In this document: positions 7,283 to 16,646 of the stretch, one piece after another
Numbering within the stretch: position 1 is the stretch's first letter
Layout: every line of letters starts with the position of its first letter
DNA from: Lachnoclostridium sp. An118
GTDB taxonomy: Bacteria; Bacillota; Clostridia; Lachnospirales; Lachnospiraceae
Assembly: GCF_002160985.1 (NCBI RefSeq)
Contig: NZ_NFLQ01000009.1
Coordinates: forward strand, 1-64,000
Length of the DNA: 64,000 nt
Direction: 5' to 3'
Notes under the pieces: model-generated
Seen by the model: the letters and a program-made list of their open reading frames with translations, nothing else
Database searches by the model: none
What the model was told of the DNA's origin: nothing
Made by a program: the position numbers and the translations under genes

Positions 7283-9202
7283 TTAGTAGAGCTTCGCTCC
7301 TGCCGGAATACTGTCATTCAGCATCAGCAGATTCAGTCCTTCGTGTCCGTCGTACTCGTACACCGCACTGATCAGCATACCTTCGGAATCGATACCCATC
7401 ATCTTCCTCGGCGGCAGATTTATAATCGCCACACAGGTCTTTCCAACCAGCTCTTCCGGCTCGTAATACTCGTGAATTCCGCTTAAAATCGTGCGTTTCC
7501 GGTCTGTTCCATCGTTCAGTGTGAACTTCAGGAGCTTCTTACTCTTCGGAACTGCCTCGCATGCCTCCACCTTTACAACCCGGAAATCGGACTTGCTGAA
7601 GGTGTCAAAATCAACGGCATCCTCAAACAGCGGCTCGACTTTCACCTTGGAAAGATCGATCTTCACAGCCGGTTCGGACTCCTCTTTCTTGTCCGTTTTC
7701 TTACCTTCGGCTCCGCCGATGCTCTTCATTGTCGGGAACAGGAGCACGTCGCGGATAGCTGCGGAGTCTGTCAGGAGCATGCACATCCTGTCGATACCGA
7801 AGCCGATACCGCCTGTGGGCGGCATACCGATCTCCAGGGCATTCAGGAAGTCCTCGTCTGTTGTGTTGGCCTCCTCGTCGCCCTGTGCCAGCAGCTCCTC
7901 CTGGGCTTTGAACCGCTCTCTCTGGTCGATGGGGTCGTTCAGCTCGGAGTAGGCGTTGGCCATCTCCCAGCCGTTCATGAAGAACTCAAAGCGCTCCACA
8001 TAGTCCGGGTTGTCCGGCTTTTTCTTTGTGAGCGGTGATATCTCAATGGGGTGGTCTGTGACAAAGGTCGGCTGTATCAGGTGCTCCTCCGCGAATTCCT
8101 CGAAGAAGAGGCTCAGGATATCGCCCTTCTTATGGCGCTCCTCATACTCCACGTGGTGCTCGTCCGCCAGCCTCCTGGCGTCCTCTGTGGTCTTCACCTC
8201 GTTCCAGTCAACGCCTGCGTATTTCTTTACGGCGTCTATCATGGTGATCCGCTCAAAGGGCTTTCCGAGATCCATCTCCACCCCGTTGTAGGTGATGGTG
8301 GTGGTTCCCAGCACCTCCTGTGCCACATGGCGGTACAGGTTCTCAGTGAGGTCCATCATGCCGTTGTAGTCTGTGTATGCCTGGTACAGCTCCATCAGAG
8401 TGAACTCTGGGTTGTGCCTTGTGTCCAGTCCCTCGTTCCTGAATACGCGGCCAATCTCGTAGACCTTCTCCAGCCCGCCCACGATCAGCCTCTTCAGGTA
8501 GAGCTCCAGGGAAATGCGGAGCTTGAAATCCTCTCCCAGAGCGTTAAAATGCGTCTCAAACGGCCTTGCGGCAGCTCCTCCCGCATTGCTCACCAGCATG
8601 GGGGTCTCCACTTCCAGGAAGCCCTGGCCGTCCAGGTATCTGCGGATGGCGCTGATGATGTGTGACCTCTTGATAAAGGTGTCACGCACCTCCGTGTTCA
8701 TGATAAGGTCCACATACCTCTGACGGTAGCGTGTGTCCGTATTGGTCAGGCCGTGGAATTTCTCCGGCAGGATCTGCAGGCTCTTGGACAGGAGCTTCAC
8801 CGCAGAGGCATGGATGGAAATCTCGCCGGTCTTTGTCTTGAAGACCTCTCCCTCAATACCCACGATATCGCCTATATCCAGCTTCTTGAACTCCTTGTAT
8901 GCCTCCTCGCCGATGCCGTCTCTCGCCACATAGGACTGAATATTGCCGCTCTGGTCCAGAACATTGCAGAAGGAAGCCTTGCCCATCACGCGCTTCTGCA
9001 TGACACGGCCGGCCACGGACACGTGTTTACCCTCCATCTCCTCATAATGGTCTTTGATGTCAGCCGCATGGCATGTCACATCATATTTTGTGATCTTAAA
9101 CGGGTCCTTCCCGTTGGTCTGAAGCTCCGCCAGCTTTTCGCGGCGCACCTTCCTCAGCTGGTTCACATCCTGTTCCTGTACATTGTTCTGCTGCCTGGTC
9201 AC
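7283..9202 (-). CDS. lysS: Lysyl-tRNA synthetase (class II) with C-terminal tRNA-binding domain
   Basis: A cytosolic enzyme of about 639 residues that charges tRNA-Lys. The N-terminal OB fold is followed by the class II core: [17 protein letters not shown] is motif 2 and [13 protein letters not shown] with DVLLFP is motif 3. Unusually, the last 110 residues form a second module ([18 protein letters not shown] ... [18 protein letters not shown]) of the tRNA_bind/EMAPII type seen at the end of MetRS. I prefer the GTG at 9202, with AAGGAG 8 bases upstream, to a GTG three codons earlier that overlaps that site. It is co-transcribed with greA. Confidence 0.95.
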   Translation of the reverse strand: MTRQQNNVQEQDVNQLRKVRREKLAELQTNGKDPFKITKYDVTCHAADIKDHYEEMEGKHVSVAGRVMQKRVMGKASFCNVLDQSGNIQSYVARDGIGEEAYKEFKKLDIGDIVGIEGEVFKTKTGEISIHASAVKLLSKSLQILPEKFHGLTNTDTRYRQRYVDLIMNTEVRDTFIKRSHIISAIRRYLDGQGFLEVETPMLVSNAGGAAARPFETHFNALGEDFKLRISLELYLKRLIVGGLEKVYEIGRVFRNEGLDTRHNPEFTLMELYQAYTDYNGMMDLTENLYRHVAQEVLGTTTITYNGVEMDLGKPFERITMIDAVKKYAGVDWNEVKTTEDARRLADEHHVEYEERHKKGDILSLFFEEFAEEHLIQPTFVTDHPIEISPLTKKKPDNPDYVERFEFFMNGWEMANAYSELNDPIDQRERFKAQEELLAQGDEEANTTDEDFLNALEIGMPPTGGIGFGIDRMCMLLTDSAAIRDVLLFPTMKSIGGAEGKKTDKKEESEPAVKIDLSKVKVEPLFEDAVDFDTFSKSDFRVVKVEACEAVPKSKKLLKFTLNDGTDRKRTILSGIHEYYEPEELVGKTCVAIINLPPRKMMGIDSEGMLISAVYEYDGHEGLNLLMLNDSIPAGAKLY

Positions 9203-9267
9203 TGTATTCACTCCTTCTTTCTTCTTAAATCTTTGTATCTGCCGGCTCTTGGCCCGGCCCGCCGGAC

Positions 9268-9750
9268 CTAGATAGAGCGCTCTATCTTGAGCACCTTGTA
9301 TACCAGTTCTCCTGCCTGTGTCTCCACAGTCACTTCATCGCCCTCCTCGTGGCCCAGCAGAGCCTGGCCCACCGGGGACTCGTTGGAAATCTTGCCCTGG
9401 AGGCTGTTTGCCTCAGTGGAGCCCACGATCTTGAATTCCATCTCCTCCTCGAACTCCTCGTCATAGACAGTCACTGTGCAGCCGATGCTGATCTTGTCCA
9501 GGTTCACCTCGTCCTCCACAACGACCTCAGCATTCTTCAGGATCTTCTCAAGCTCCTCAATGCGGGCCTCGATATCCCTCTGCTCGTCCTTTGCCGCATC
9601 GTACTCGGCGTTCTCTGACAGGTCGCCCTGCTCTCTTGCCTCTTTGATCTTACCGGCGACCTCTTTTCTCTTCACTACCTTCAGATTTTCGAGCTCGTCC
9701 TCCAGCTTTCTCAGACCTTCATAAGTCAGAATCGTCTTTTTTTCTTCCAT
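9268..9750 (-). CDS. greA: Transcription elongation factor GreA
   Basis: A 160-residue factor that enters the RNA polymerase secondary channel and stimulates cleavage of backtracked transcripts. The N-terminal coiled-coil hairpin is clear ([20 protein letters not shown], then [19 protein letters not shown] with the acidic tip). The FKBP-like C-terminus has [17 protein letters not shown] start at the ATG at 9750, 6 bases after GGAGAGG. Gene order greA-lysS after dusB is common in Firmicutes; here it has its own promoter at 9834-9862. Confidence 0.95.
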   Translation of the reverse strand: MEEKKTILTYEGLRKLEDELENLKVVKRKEVAGKIKEAREQGDLSENAEYDAAKDEQRDIEARIEELEKILKNAEVVVEDEVNLDKISIGCTVTVYDEEFEEEMEFKIVGSTEANSLQGKISNESPVGQALLGHEEGDEVTVETQAGELVYKVLKIERSI

Positions 9751-9833
9751 TTCCATCCTCTCCTCTTCGTGCTTGTATTCTGTCTATTTTACAGAAGTTT
9801 CCTTCTGTTTAAGTCCACTTTCACAATTTCAAT

Positions 9834-9862
9834 ATTATACATAACGTCTTTTTCAATGTCAA
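9834..9862 (-). promoter_or_regulatory. Promoter of greA-lysS
   Basis: On the minus strand TTGACA, a 17-base spacer and TATAAT form a near-consensus sigma-A promoter 84 bases upstream of greA. Confidence 0.8.
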
Positions 9863-9908
9863 TACATTTTTCCCCTTAACCGTATACTTAATATATACAT
9901 AAGAAACG

Positions 9909-9951
9909 CAAAAAAGAACAGGAACACCACCTGTTTGTGATGCCCTGTTCC
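9909..9951 (-). terminator. Terminator of the binding-lipoprotein gene
   Basis: On the minus strand GAACAGG pairs with CCTGTTC, with further inner pairing, and is followed by TTTTTT. It lies about 60 bases after the stop of the gene at 10012. Confidence 0.75.
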
Positions 9952-10011
9952 CGTCCGTTTTATGCAGGCAGATCCTGCTCTCTGTCCCTTTTTGGCATGC
10001 CGGGGAGCGGC

Positions 10012-11028
10012 CTACTCCTGGGCCGCTGCCATGCACTCCTCGGAGAGCTCCTGGTGCTGCTCCAGCAGCTCCGCTGTCAGAGGCTCGGAGAATGCCTTGG
10101 GGTATGTGGACTTGTTCTCAGAGTTTGTCTCCTCGCCCTCGTACAGCGCGTTCGGATAGGTAGCCTGCAGCTCTTCCCTTCCGTTCTTGATGATGCACTC
10201 TGCCATCTCCATGGCCTTATCGTTCGTCTCATCGCCTTTATCGATCACTGCCACGGACTCTGTCAGGGAGAAGTTGCCCTCTGTGGGGTCCACATAGTCG
10301 ATGGGAAGACCTTCCGCCTTTTCGGCCACTGCCTGGTGTCTTAAGCCAAAGCCGACAGCCACCTCACCGGCGCGCACCTTCTTGATGGGGCCTGAGCCGG
10401 AGTCCTCGATGTGGGGGCCTGCGTTCTCGTAGATGCCTGTCAGCACCTCCTTTGCTCCGTCCTCGCCGTACTCACTGACCAGAGCCTGGATCAGAAGCCA
10501 TGCGGTGGAGGAGCTCTTGATGTCTGTCACGGAAATCTGGTCCTTGTAGACCGGGTCCGCCAGGTCCTTCAGGCAGGTGGGCATCGGAAGTCCCTCCGCC
10601 TCAAGCACCTCTGTATTTACGATGATGGCTCCCTCCTGGGATGTGATGGGGCGGTAAAATGCCGGGGTCTCCTCCAGCGTGGGGGCGTCAAAGGTCAGGT
10701 CCAGGAACATGCTGTTCTGCTCCTGGGCGCTGTCCAGGTAGAAGGAGCTCATGGTCACCATGTCTGCTTCGATGTTGGTTCCCTCTGCCAGGAGCTTTCC
10801 TCCCAGCTCGGAGGTCCCGAATGTCTGGAACATGTACTGTCCCTCATAGCCGTTGCCGTCCAGCGCGTTCTTCATGGCCTCCACTGCCTCGTCGTCCGCG
10901 TTGGAGTAAATAATGACCTGCTCTCCGTCCGCGGCCTCGCTGGTGCCTCCGGAGCATGCGGTGAGCGCTCCCATTGATAATGCCATTACGCCTGTCATGC
11001 AGGCTACTGCCAGTCTTTTTGCTTTCAT
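10012..11028 (-). CDS. ABC-transporter extracellular binding lipoprotein (family 1, Fe(III)-type fold)
   Basis: A 338-residue secreted lipoprotein. The signal peptide ends in the lipobox LTAC (C25). The mature part has the two-lobed family 1 binding-protein pattern (QVIIYSNADDEAVEAMKNAL at the start, then EGAIIVNTEVLEAEGLPMPT, KDQISVTD and a late SVAVIDKGD strand), closest in style to iron(III) or phosphonate binding proteins. No permease or ATPase gene is adjacent, and the gene has its own promoter and terminator, so it must work with a transporter coded elsewhere. Ligand not determined. It interrupts the usual dusB-greA neighbourhood. Confidence 0.75.
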   Translation of the reverse strand: MKAKRLAVACMTGVMALSMGALTACSGGTSEAADGEQVIIYSNADDEAVEAMKNALDGNGYEGQYMFQTFGTSELGGKLLAEGTNIEADMVTMSSFYLDSAQEQNSMFLDLTFDAPTLEETPAFYRPITSQEGAIIVNTEVLEAEGLPMPTCLKDLADPVYKDQISVTDIKSSSTAWLLIQALVSEYGEDGAKEVLTGIYENAGPHIEDSGSGPIKKVRAGEVAVGFGLRHQAVAEKAEGLPIDYVDPTEGNFSLTESVAVIDKGDETNDKAMEMAECIIKNGREELQATYPNALYEGEETNSENKSTYPKAFSEPLTAELLEQHQELSEECMAAAQE

Positions 11029-11135
11029 GATATAGATATACCTCTCTTTTCTCGTCTTTCCTGTCTTGGTCTTGACTTGTTCTGACTTGTTTTTGTCTTG
11101 CTTGGTTTTCGTTGTTCCTCCCGGGTTCGTAACTG

Positions 11136-11165
11136 ATTATAGGTGTCCGGTTTTCCCTTCTTCAA
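11136..11165 (-). promoter_or_regulatory. Promoter of the binding-lipoprotein gene
   Basis: Minus-strand TTGAAG, an 18-base spacer and TATAAT, about 108 bases before the start codon. Confidence 0.55.
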
Positions 11166-11203
11166 TCAAGCTCCCGTGAATATTGCGTGAAGGAACTGTA
11201 AAA

Positions 11204-11242
11204 CAAAAAGAGAAACCCCGTAGATTTTCTACAGGATCTCTC
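11204..11242 (-). terminator. Terminator of the argF-birA-coaX-dusB operon
   Basis: On the minus strand AGAGA-CC-GTAG and CTAC-GG-TCTCT form a bulged stem around AAAA, followed by TTTTTGTTTT. It is about 230 bases after the dusB stop. Confidence 0.7.
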
Positions 11243-11293
11243 CGCTTCACAGACAGGAAAAATCTTCATGTCTCTGTATATATTTTTATTCCA

Positions 11294-11310
11294 GGGTAGA
11301 TTTTCTACCC
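11294..11310. repeat. Palindrome upstream of the binding-lipoprotein promoter
   Basis: GGGTAGATTTTCTACCC shares the 13-base core GTAGATTTTCTAC with the terminator stem at 11220-11232. The rest of the gap 11311-11472 shows nothing else that I can name. It may be an operator or a second weak terminator. Confidence 0.35.
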
Positions 11311-11472
11311 ATCAGAGCCCCGGATTGTTTATTATCTGACTTTTCAGCTCTGGCAGGCCGTTTTTTGGCATTGTTTCCATAACGCAGTTGTACTTAAAAA
11401 AATACAATGTGCAGAGCTTTGCTTTACCTGCACTTTACCCGGTCCTGGCCTGTCTTTTACACTGGTCAGCTT

Positions 11473-12447
11473 TTACACCAGTCTTTCATGCAGGAGAGCC
11501 TCCAACTCCCCGTAGGTCTCCACCTGGTTGATCTCCTCCCGGAGCCGGGCCGAGCCCCGCAGCCCTCTCGTGTACCAGGAGACATGGCTCCTCATCTCCC
11601 GGATGCCCGTGTACTCGCCCTTGTACTCCACCTGGAGGCGGGCGTGGCGCAACATCATCTCCCGAATCTCCCCGATCACGGGGCGGGGCGGTATCTGCCC
11701 TGTCTCGTCGTAACATTTCAGCTCCCGGAAGATCCACGGATTGCCTCTGGCTCCCCGTCCGATCATGACGCCGTCGCAGCCGGTCTCCTCCATCATCCGC
11801 AGGGCGTCCTGCACGCATGTCACGTCCCCGTTGCCGATGACCGGGATGCTCACCGCCTCCTTTACCTGGCGGATGATATCCCAGTCCGCCTTCCCGGAGT
11901 AGTACTGCTCTCTCGTGCGCCCGTGGACAGCCACCGCCGCTGCCCCCGCGTCCTCGATGATCCTGGCGATCTCCACCGCGTTGACACAGGTGTCGTCAAA
12001 GCCCTTCCGTATCTTGACTGTCACCGGCTTGCGGATGGCCTTTACCGTCCGGGACACGATCTCATGGACCAGGCGGGGCTGCTTCATGAGGGCGGAGCCC
12101 TCCCCGTTCTTCACCACCTTGGGCACCGGGCAGCCCATATTGATGTCCAGGAGCTGAAAGGGCAGCTCCTCTATGGCCTTGGCCTGCTCGCTGATGACCT
12201 CCGGCTCGGAGCCGAAGAGCTGCAGGGACACCGGGTACTCCTCCGGGTGGATGGAGAGGAGGGCCTTTGTATTCCTGTTCCTGTACTGGAGCGCCTTGGC
12301 GCTGACCATCTCCATGCACAGGAGTCCTGCCCCCTGCTCCTTGCACAGCAGACGAAATGGCAGGTCTGTCACGCCTGCCATCGGTGCCAGCACATAGGGG
12401 TGCTCTATTGTGAGGTCTCCTATCTTCAGCTGTCTTCTCTCTCCCAT
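11473..12447 (-). CDS. dusB: tRNA-dihydrouridine synthase
   Basis: A 324-residue flavoenzyme that reduces uridine to dihydrouridine in tRNA. The TIM-barrel motifs are complete: LAPMAGVTDLPFR at the start, DINMGCPVPKVVK with the catalytic cysteine, VKIRKGFD, AVHGRTREQYYSG, IGNGDV and GVMIGRGARGNPWIF for FMN binding. The C-terminal helical domain binds tRNA. It starts 18 bases after coaX and is the last gene of the operon. The long open frame on the opposite strand is a product of high GC content. Confidence 0.93.
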   Translation of the reverse strand: MGERRQLKIGDLTIEHPYVLAPMAGVTDLPFRLLCKEQGAGLLCMEMVSAKALQYRNRNTKALLSIHPEEYPVSLQLFGSEPEVISEQAKAIEELPFQLLDINMGCPVPKVVKNGEGSALMKQPRLVHEIVSRTVKAIRKPVTVKIRKGFDDTCVNAVEIARIIEDAGAAAVAVHGRTREQYYSGKADWDIIRQVKEAVSIPVIGNGDVTCVQDALRMMEETGCDGVMIGRGARGNPWIFRELKCYDETGQIPPRPVIGEIREMMLRHARLQVEYKGEYTGIREMRSHVSWYTRGLRGSARLREEINQVETYGELEALLHERLV

Positions 12448-12465
12448 GTCCTGTGTATCCTTTCT

Positions 12466-13269
12466 CTATGCATCCTTTTTCCCGTCGGGCCTTCTGCTGC
12501 GGAAGCGGTTCCTCTCGTAGACCAGCCGCAGCCCCTCCAGCGTCAGGATGGGGTCATAGATGTCAATGCTCTCCGTGGCCGCAGCCAGGATGTTGCCCAG
12601 TCCTCCTGTGGCCACTACCTTTGCGTCCGTGTAGCCGGACTCCTTTTTCATCTGGCTGATGATGTACTCTGTCTGGCCGATGTAGCCGTAGACAAGTCCG
12701 GCCTGCATGCTGGACACGGTCTCCCTGGCCAGGATGGTCTCCGGCTTGCGTATCTCGATCTCCGGCAGCATGGCCGCATCCCCCCAGAGGGCCCTGGCGG
12801 AGGTGCGGATACCGGGGGCTGTGACGCCCACGGCAAAGGTGCCGTCCGGCTCTACCAGGTCATAGGTGGTGGCGGTCCCAAAGTCCACCACGATGACCGG
12901 CCCGCCGTAGAGATAGTAGGCCGCCACCGCGTCCACGATGCGGTCCGCACCGGTCTGCCTCGGGTTTTCCGTGGCCACCCTTATCCCTGTCTTGATCCCT
13001 GCTGACACGATGATGGGCTTCCGGTCAAAGTACTTGATGATGCAGCTCCCCAGGGAGTGCATGATGTCCGGCACAACGGAGGCAACGATGATATCGTCCA
13101 CCTGGTCCGGGTCCTCCCCCTGGTTGCGTATCAGCTCCCGGATGGCGATCCCGTACTCGTCCGATGTGCGGGGCAGCTTTGTGGTCATGCGGAATTTGGC
13201 CACCAGCTCCTCCCCCCGGAACAGGCCCATTGTAAAGTTTGTATTTCCCACGTCGATCGCAAGAAGCAT
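12466..13269 (-). CDS. coaX: Type III pantothenate kinase
   Basis: A 267-residue enzyme that phosphorylates pantothenate, the first step of CoA synthesis. The ASKHA-fold motifs are [10 protein letters not shown] (phosphate 1, residues 5-14), [14 protein letters not shown] and [12 protein letters not shown] (phosphate 2). Type III enzymes need a monovalent cation and are not inhibited by CoA. I take the ATG at 13269, with AAGGAGGGA 8 bases upstream, instead of a longer frame that adds 14 residues ahead of the conserved start. It lies between the DUF6145 gene and dusB. Confidence 0.94.
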   Translation of the reverse strand: MLLAIDVGNTNFTMGLFRGEELVAKFRMTTKLPRTSDEYGIAIRELIRNQGEDPDQVDDIIVASVVPDIMHSLGSCIIKYFDRKPIIVSAGIKTGIRVATENPRQTGADRIVDAVAAYYLYGGPVIVVDFGTATTYDLVEPDGTFAVGVTAPGIRTSARALWGDAAMLPEIEIRKPETILARETVSSMQAGLVYGYIGQTEYIISQMKKESGYTDAKVVATGGLGNILAAATESIDIYDPILTLEGLRLVYERNRFRSRRPDGKKDA

Positions 13270-13317
13270 TTTTTGTCTCCCTCCTTGTGCCCCTGGCGGG
13301 GCTGTTCTCATATCCGC

Positions 13318-13659
13318 CTACAGTTCCAGGTCTTCCCCCATAAAGAATACTCTGTAGTAGAGCTGCAGGGACTGGAGCAGCTCCGCCTTCTCCTGCTGGA
13401 GCTGCTTTATTTTCAGCCTGCTGCCGATCTCATCAAACATGGCATCCCCCTCCGCGGAGGTGACCTCAAAACACAGGTCCCCATTCTCCTCGTAGACAAG
13501 GGTCAGGATGCCTCCCACGTCATTTACGTAGAGGACGCACATGATCTTCAGCTCGTCCTTCACGTGGTCCGGAAGCTGCTCAAAATCCGGGTTCAGGTAA
13601 TATTTTTCCTCATATGAATTGGCTCCGCAGAGCACGATCTTTCCATTATACATATCCAT
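13318..13659 (-). CDS. DUF6145-family protein
   Basis: A 113-residue soluble protein of unknown function that matches the DUF6145 family of Lachnospiraceae: GKIVLCGANSYEEKYYLNP at the N-terminus, PDHVKDELKIMCVLY and VNDVGGILTLVY strands in the middle, and a leucine-rich C-terminal helix (LKIKQLQQEKAELLQSLQLY). It overlaps the end of birA by 14 bases and precedes coaX by 48 bases, so it is translated with cofactor genes. No catalytic motif is visible. Confidence 0.75.
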   Translation of the reverse strand: MDMYNGKIVLCGANSYEEKYYLNPDFEQLPDHVKDELKIMCVLYVNDVGGILTLVYEENGDLCFEVTSAEGDAMFDEIGSRLKIKQLQQEKAELLQSLQLYYRVFFMGEDLEL

Positions 13660-14629
13660 ACATTCCTCTCACAGAGACCTCCCCCGCAAAGACGGCCTCC
13701 CGGCTGCCGTCCTCCCTCTGCACGAGGAGCTCTCCTCTGTCATTGATGCCGGAAGAAAGAGCGGTGTACTCATGTCCCGGCTCCAGGACCCGCACCTGCC
13801 GCCCCACATTCACCAGCAGCTCATTGTAGGCCTCCCGCATCCCGGACAGGTCATTCGTCTCCAAAAAGCGGCTGTAATCCTCCTCGAACCGCTCCATCAC
13901 CGCGGCTATGAGGGGTGCCCGGGGAAAGCTCCTGCCCGCCTCCAGCATGAGGGAGGTGGCCCTGTCCGCGATATCCTCCGGAAACGCGGGCTGGTTCACG
14001 TTGATGCCCACGCCGATGACAATGTAGTTGATATAGTCCATCTCCGCGCTCATCTCCGTCAGGATGCCGCAGAGCTTTTTCCCGCCCGCCACAATATCGT
14101 TGGGCCACTTGATGCGGGCGTCGATGCCTGTCCTCTCCCGGATGGCCTCCGCCACGCTCAAGGCCATCACAAGGGTCAGCATAGGAGCGTCCGAGGGCCG
14201 GATGTCCGGCCGGAGGAGCAGCGACATGTAGATGTCCCTGCCCGGCGGGGAGTTCCAGCTGCGTCCCCGGCGTCCCTTCCCGGCCATCTGCCGGTCCGCC
14301 GCCACCAGAGTCCCGGCGGGAGCCCCCTCCTCCCCCAGCCGCTTGGCCTGGGTGTTGGTGGAATCCGTCTCGCGAAAATAAGAGACATTCCGCCCTGCCC
14401 ACCTGGTGGAGACCCTGCTCTCGATCTCCGCCTGCGACAGTATGTCCGGGCTCTCGCTCAACCGATATCCCCTGTTGCGGACTGCCTCTATCTGATAGCC
14501 TTCTTCCTTCAGCTGTTCTATTACTTTCCAGACAGCAGTCCTGGAAACCTGGAATTTCTCACAGAGCTGCTGTCCGGACACATATCCATCGCTCTCCCGG
14601 AGCATGGATAAGATCTCAGTCTTCTTCAT
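13646..14629 (-). CDS. birA: Bifunctional biotin operon repressor / biotin-protein ligase
   Basis: A 327-residue protein that attaches biotin to carboxylases and represses biotin genes. The N-terminal winged helix (about residues 1-60, SGQQLCEKFQVSRTAVWKVI) shows it is the regulatory form. The ligase core has TNTQAKRL, the biotinyl-AMP loop GKGRRGRSWNSPPG, KWPNDIVAGGKKLCGILTE and GIGVNVNQ. The C-terminal SH3-like domain follows. It starts 7 bases after argF and overlaps the DUF6145 gene by 14 bases. Confidence 0.93.
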   Translation of the reverse strand: MKKTEILSMLRESDGYVSGQQLCEKFQVSRTAVWKVIEQLKEEGYQIEAVRNRGYRLSESPDILSQAEIESRVSTRWAGRNVSYFRETDSTNTQAKRLGEEGAPAGTLVAADRQMAGKGRRGRSWNSPPGRDIYMSLLLRPDIRPSDAPMLTLVMALSVAEAIRERTGIDARIKWPNDIVAGGKKLCGILTEMSAEMDYINYIVIGVGINVNQPAFPEDIADRATSLMLEAGRSFPRAPLIAAVMERFEEDYSRFLETNDLSGMREAYNELLVNVGRQVRVLEPGHEYTALSSGINDRGELLVQREDGSREAVFAGEVSVRGMYGYV

Positions 14630-14636
14630 ATCTCAG

Positions 14637-15572
14637 TCAATCACCGAGGGTCGCGACCATGATGGCCTTGATGGTGTGGAGACGGTTCTCCGCCTCGTCG
14701 AACACGACAGATGCCTCGCTCTCGAACACGTCCTCGGTTACCTCTTTCCCTTTATTTGCCGGCAGGCAGTGGGAGAACAGTGTGGTGGACTTGCCTGTCC
14801 GCTTCATGAGCTCCGCGTTTACCTGATAGGGCAGCGCCAGCCTGGTGCGCTCCTGCTCCTTCTTCTCCTCGCCCATGGAGAACCACACGTCTGTGTAGAG
14901 CATATCCGCTCCCTCCACAACGTCCAGCTGGTCGGAGACCTCCACTGTGGAGCCGGCTGCCTCAGCAAAGCCCTTGCATGTCTCGATGAGCTTCTCATCC
15001 GGCCAGAGGCTCTTGGGTGCCGCCACGGCCACATTGACGCCCACCTTGCTGCATCCTACCAGAAGACTGTTGGCCACATTGTTCCGGCCGTCTCCCAGGT
15101 AGACCACCTTCAGTCCCTTTACATGGCCAAAGTTCTCCTTCAGCGTCAGCAGGGTAGCCAGGCACTGGGTGGGATGCCACTGGTCTGTCAGGCCATTCCA
15201 CACCGGAACGCCGCTGTACTCGGCCAGCGCCTCCACAAAGGACTGCTCAAAGCCGCGGTACTCGATGCCGTCGAACATGCGTCCCAGCACCCGGGCTGTA
15301 TCCTCGATGCTCTCCTTCTCTCCCAGCTGGAGCTCGCTTCCTGCCAGGTAGGTGGCTGTGGCCCCCTCGTCCTGGGCGCCGATGGTGAAAGCGCACCGTG
15401 TCCTTGTGGAGGGCTTTTCAAAAATGAGGGCAATGTTCTTTCCCTTCAGGCTGTCTCCCTTGATGCCCTTTTTCCTCTTCTCCTTCAGCTCCTCCGCCAG
15501 GTCCACCAGATAGAGTATCTCCTCCGGTGTAAAGTCGAGTAATTTCAAAAAGCTGCGTCCTTTTAAATTCAT
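14637..15572 (-). CDS. argF: Ornithine carbamoyltransferase
   Basis: A 311-residue enzyme making citrulline from ornithine and carbamoyl phosphate, in arginine synthesis (or, run backwards, arginine catabolism). STRTRCAF is the carbamoyl-phosphate site, HPTQ-LATLLT and [11 protein letters not shown] follow, SMGEEK is the mobile loop and [11 protein letters not shown] the ornithine site. I use the ATG at 15572 with AGGAAGG upstream. No other arg gene is near. An ARG-box-like palindrome downstream of its promoter suggests ArgR control, which would extend to birA-DUF6145-coaX-dusB. Confidence 0.94.
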   Translation of the reverse strand: MNLKGRSFLKLLDFTPEEILYLVDLAEELKEKRKKGIKGDSLKGKNIALIFEKPSTRTRCAFTIGAQDEGATATYLAGSELQLGEKESIEDTARVLGRMFDGIEYRGFEQSFVEALAEYSGVPVWNGLTDQWHPTQCLATLLTLKENFGHVKGLKVVYLGDGRNNVANSLLVGCSKVGVNVAVAAPKSLWPDEKLIETCKGFAEAAGSTVEVSDQLDVVEGADMLYTDVWFSMGEEKKEQERTRLALPYQVNAELMKRTGKSTTLFSHCLPANKGKEVTEDVFESEASVVFDEAENRLHTIKAIMVATLGD

Positions 15573-15617
15573 TTTATATACATCCTTCCTTGAAATCAAT
15601 GTATACACCTCATATAA

Positions 15618-15633
15618 ATGCATATAGATGCAT
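15618..15633. promoter_or_regulatory. ARG-box-like operator of argF
   Basis: ATGCATATAGATGCAT is a near-perfect palindrome with the TGnAT-4-ATnCA layout of ArgR boxes. It sits about 20-40 bases downstream of the predicted transcription start, a position suited to repression. Confidence 0.5.
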
Positions 15634-15655
15634 AAAAATGAGTTGTACCGCTTTT

Positions 15656-15684
15656 ATAATAGCACTTTTGTATACTTTATTCAA
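15656..15684 (-). promoter_or_regulatory. Promoter of argF
   Basis: Minus-strand TTGAAT, a 17-base spacer and TATTAT, about 84 bases before the argF start codon. Confidence 0.7.
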
Positions 15685-15697
15685 GATTTTTGTATAT

Positions 15698-16645
15698 TTA
15701 TGCTTTCTTTTCTTCCTGTTCCTCCGAGGCGCCCACCTCTGCCAGCGATTTCACCAGGCCGGCGATACCCTGTATCTCGGAGGGGATGATGATCTTGGTA
15801 GCCTTTCCGTCAGCTGCCTTCTCAAACGCCTCCAGGCTCTTGATGGTGAGGACGGACTGGTCTGCGCCTGCCTCCTTCAGGAAGCGGATACCGTCGGCGT
15901 TGGCCTGCTGTACCTTGAGTATGGCCTCCGCCTGTCCCTCTGCCTCCCGGATCGTGGCCTCCTTCTCGGCCTCCGCCCGGAGGATGGCTGCCTGCTTCGC
16001 AGCCTCAGCGTCCAGGATGACGGACTCCTTCTGTCCCTCTGCCACAAGGATGGAGGACTTCTTCTCGCCCTCTGCCCGGAGGATGGCCTCACGGCGTTCA
16101 CGCTCCGCCTTCATCTGCTTCTCCATGGCATCCTGGATGGCTGCCGGCGGGATGATGTTCTTAAGCTCCACTCTCTTCACCTTGATGCCCCAGGGATCTG
16201 TGGCCACGTCCAGAGTAGCCCGCATCTTCGTGTTGATGGTCTCCCTGGATGTCAGCGTCTGGTCCAGCTCCAGGTCACCGATGATATTCCGCAGCGTGGT
16301 GGCTGTCAGGTTCTCGATAGCCATGATGGGATTCGCCACGCCGTAGCAGAACAGCTTCGGGTCCGTGATCTGGTAGAACACGACCGTGTCGATGCGCATG
16401 GTAACATTATCCTTTGTGATCACAGGCTGGGGCGCAAAGTCCACCACCTGCTCCTTTAAGTCCACACGCCTTGCCACCCGCTCGATGAACGGGATCTTGA
16501 AGTGGAGTCCCACGCCCCATGTAGCCTGATACGCGCCAAGCCTCTCGACAACAAGCGCCTTTGACTGCGGAACTACCTTGACGCAGGATATCAGTATCAG
16601 CACGACAAAGATCAAAAGTATGATTCCAACAATTATCCCCAGCAT
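15698..16645 (-). CDS. SPFH/Band 7 (stomatin-like) membrane protein
   Basis: A 315-residue membrane-anchored scaffold. One N-terminal transmembrane helix (about residues 2-22) is followed by the SPFH domain (VVPQSKALVVERLGAY, then VDFAPQPVITKDNVTMRIDT) and a long coiled coil rich in A-E-G-K repeats (KKSSILVAEGQKESVILDAE and following). Such proteins form large oligomers in membrane microdomains and pair with NfeD proteins, which is the case here: nfeD ends one base before this gene starts. AAGGAGG precedes the ATG. Confidence 0.9.
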   Translation of the reverse strand: MLGIIVGIILLIFVVLILISCVKVVPQSKALVVERLGAYQATWGVGLHFKIPFIERVARRVDLKEQVVDFAPQPVITKDNVTMRIDTVVFYQITDPKLFCYGVANPIMAIENLTATTLRNIIGDLELDQTLTSRETINTKMRATLDVATDPWGIKVKRVELKNIIPPAAIQDAMEKQMKAERERREAILRAEGEKKSSILVAEGQKESVILDAEAAKQAAILRAEAEKEATIREAEGQAEAILKVQQANADGIRFLKEAGADQSVLTIKSLEAFEKAADGKATKIIIPSEIQGIAGLVKSLAEVGASEEQEEKKA

Positions 16646-16646
16646 A

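Noticed and set aside
9203-9267. T-box leader for lysS
   Set aside because: The gap between greA and lysS is only about 65 bases and has no T-box core or terminator; lysS is read from the greA promoter.
11407-13005. Long plus-strand open frame (532 codons) over dusB and coaX
   Set aside because: It is the reverse-strand shadow of two clear genes in GC-rich DNA, has no ribosome site and its product is low-complexity His/Leu/Asp-rich.
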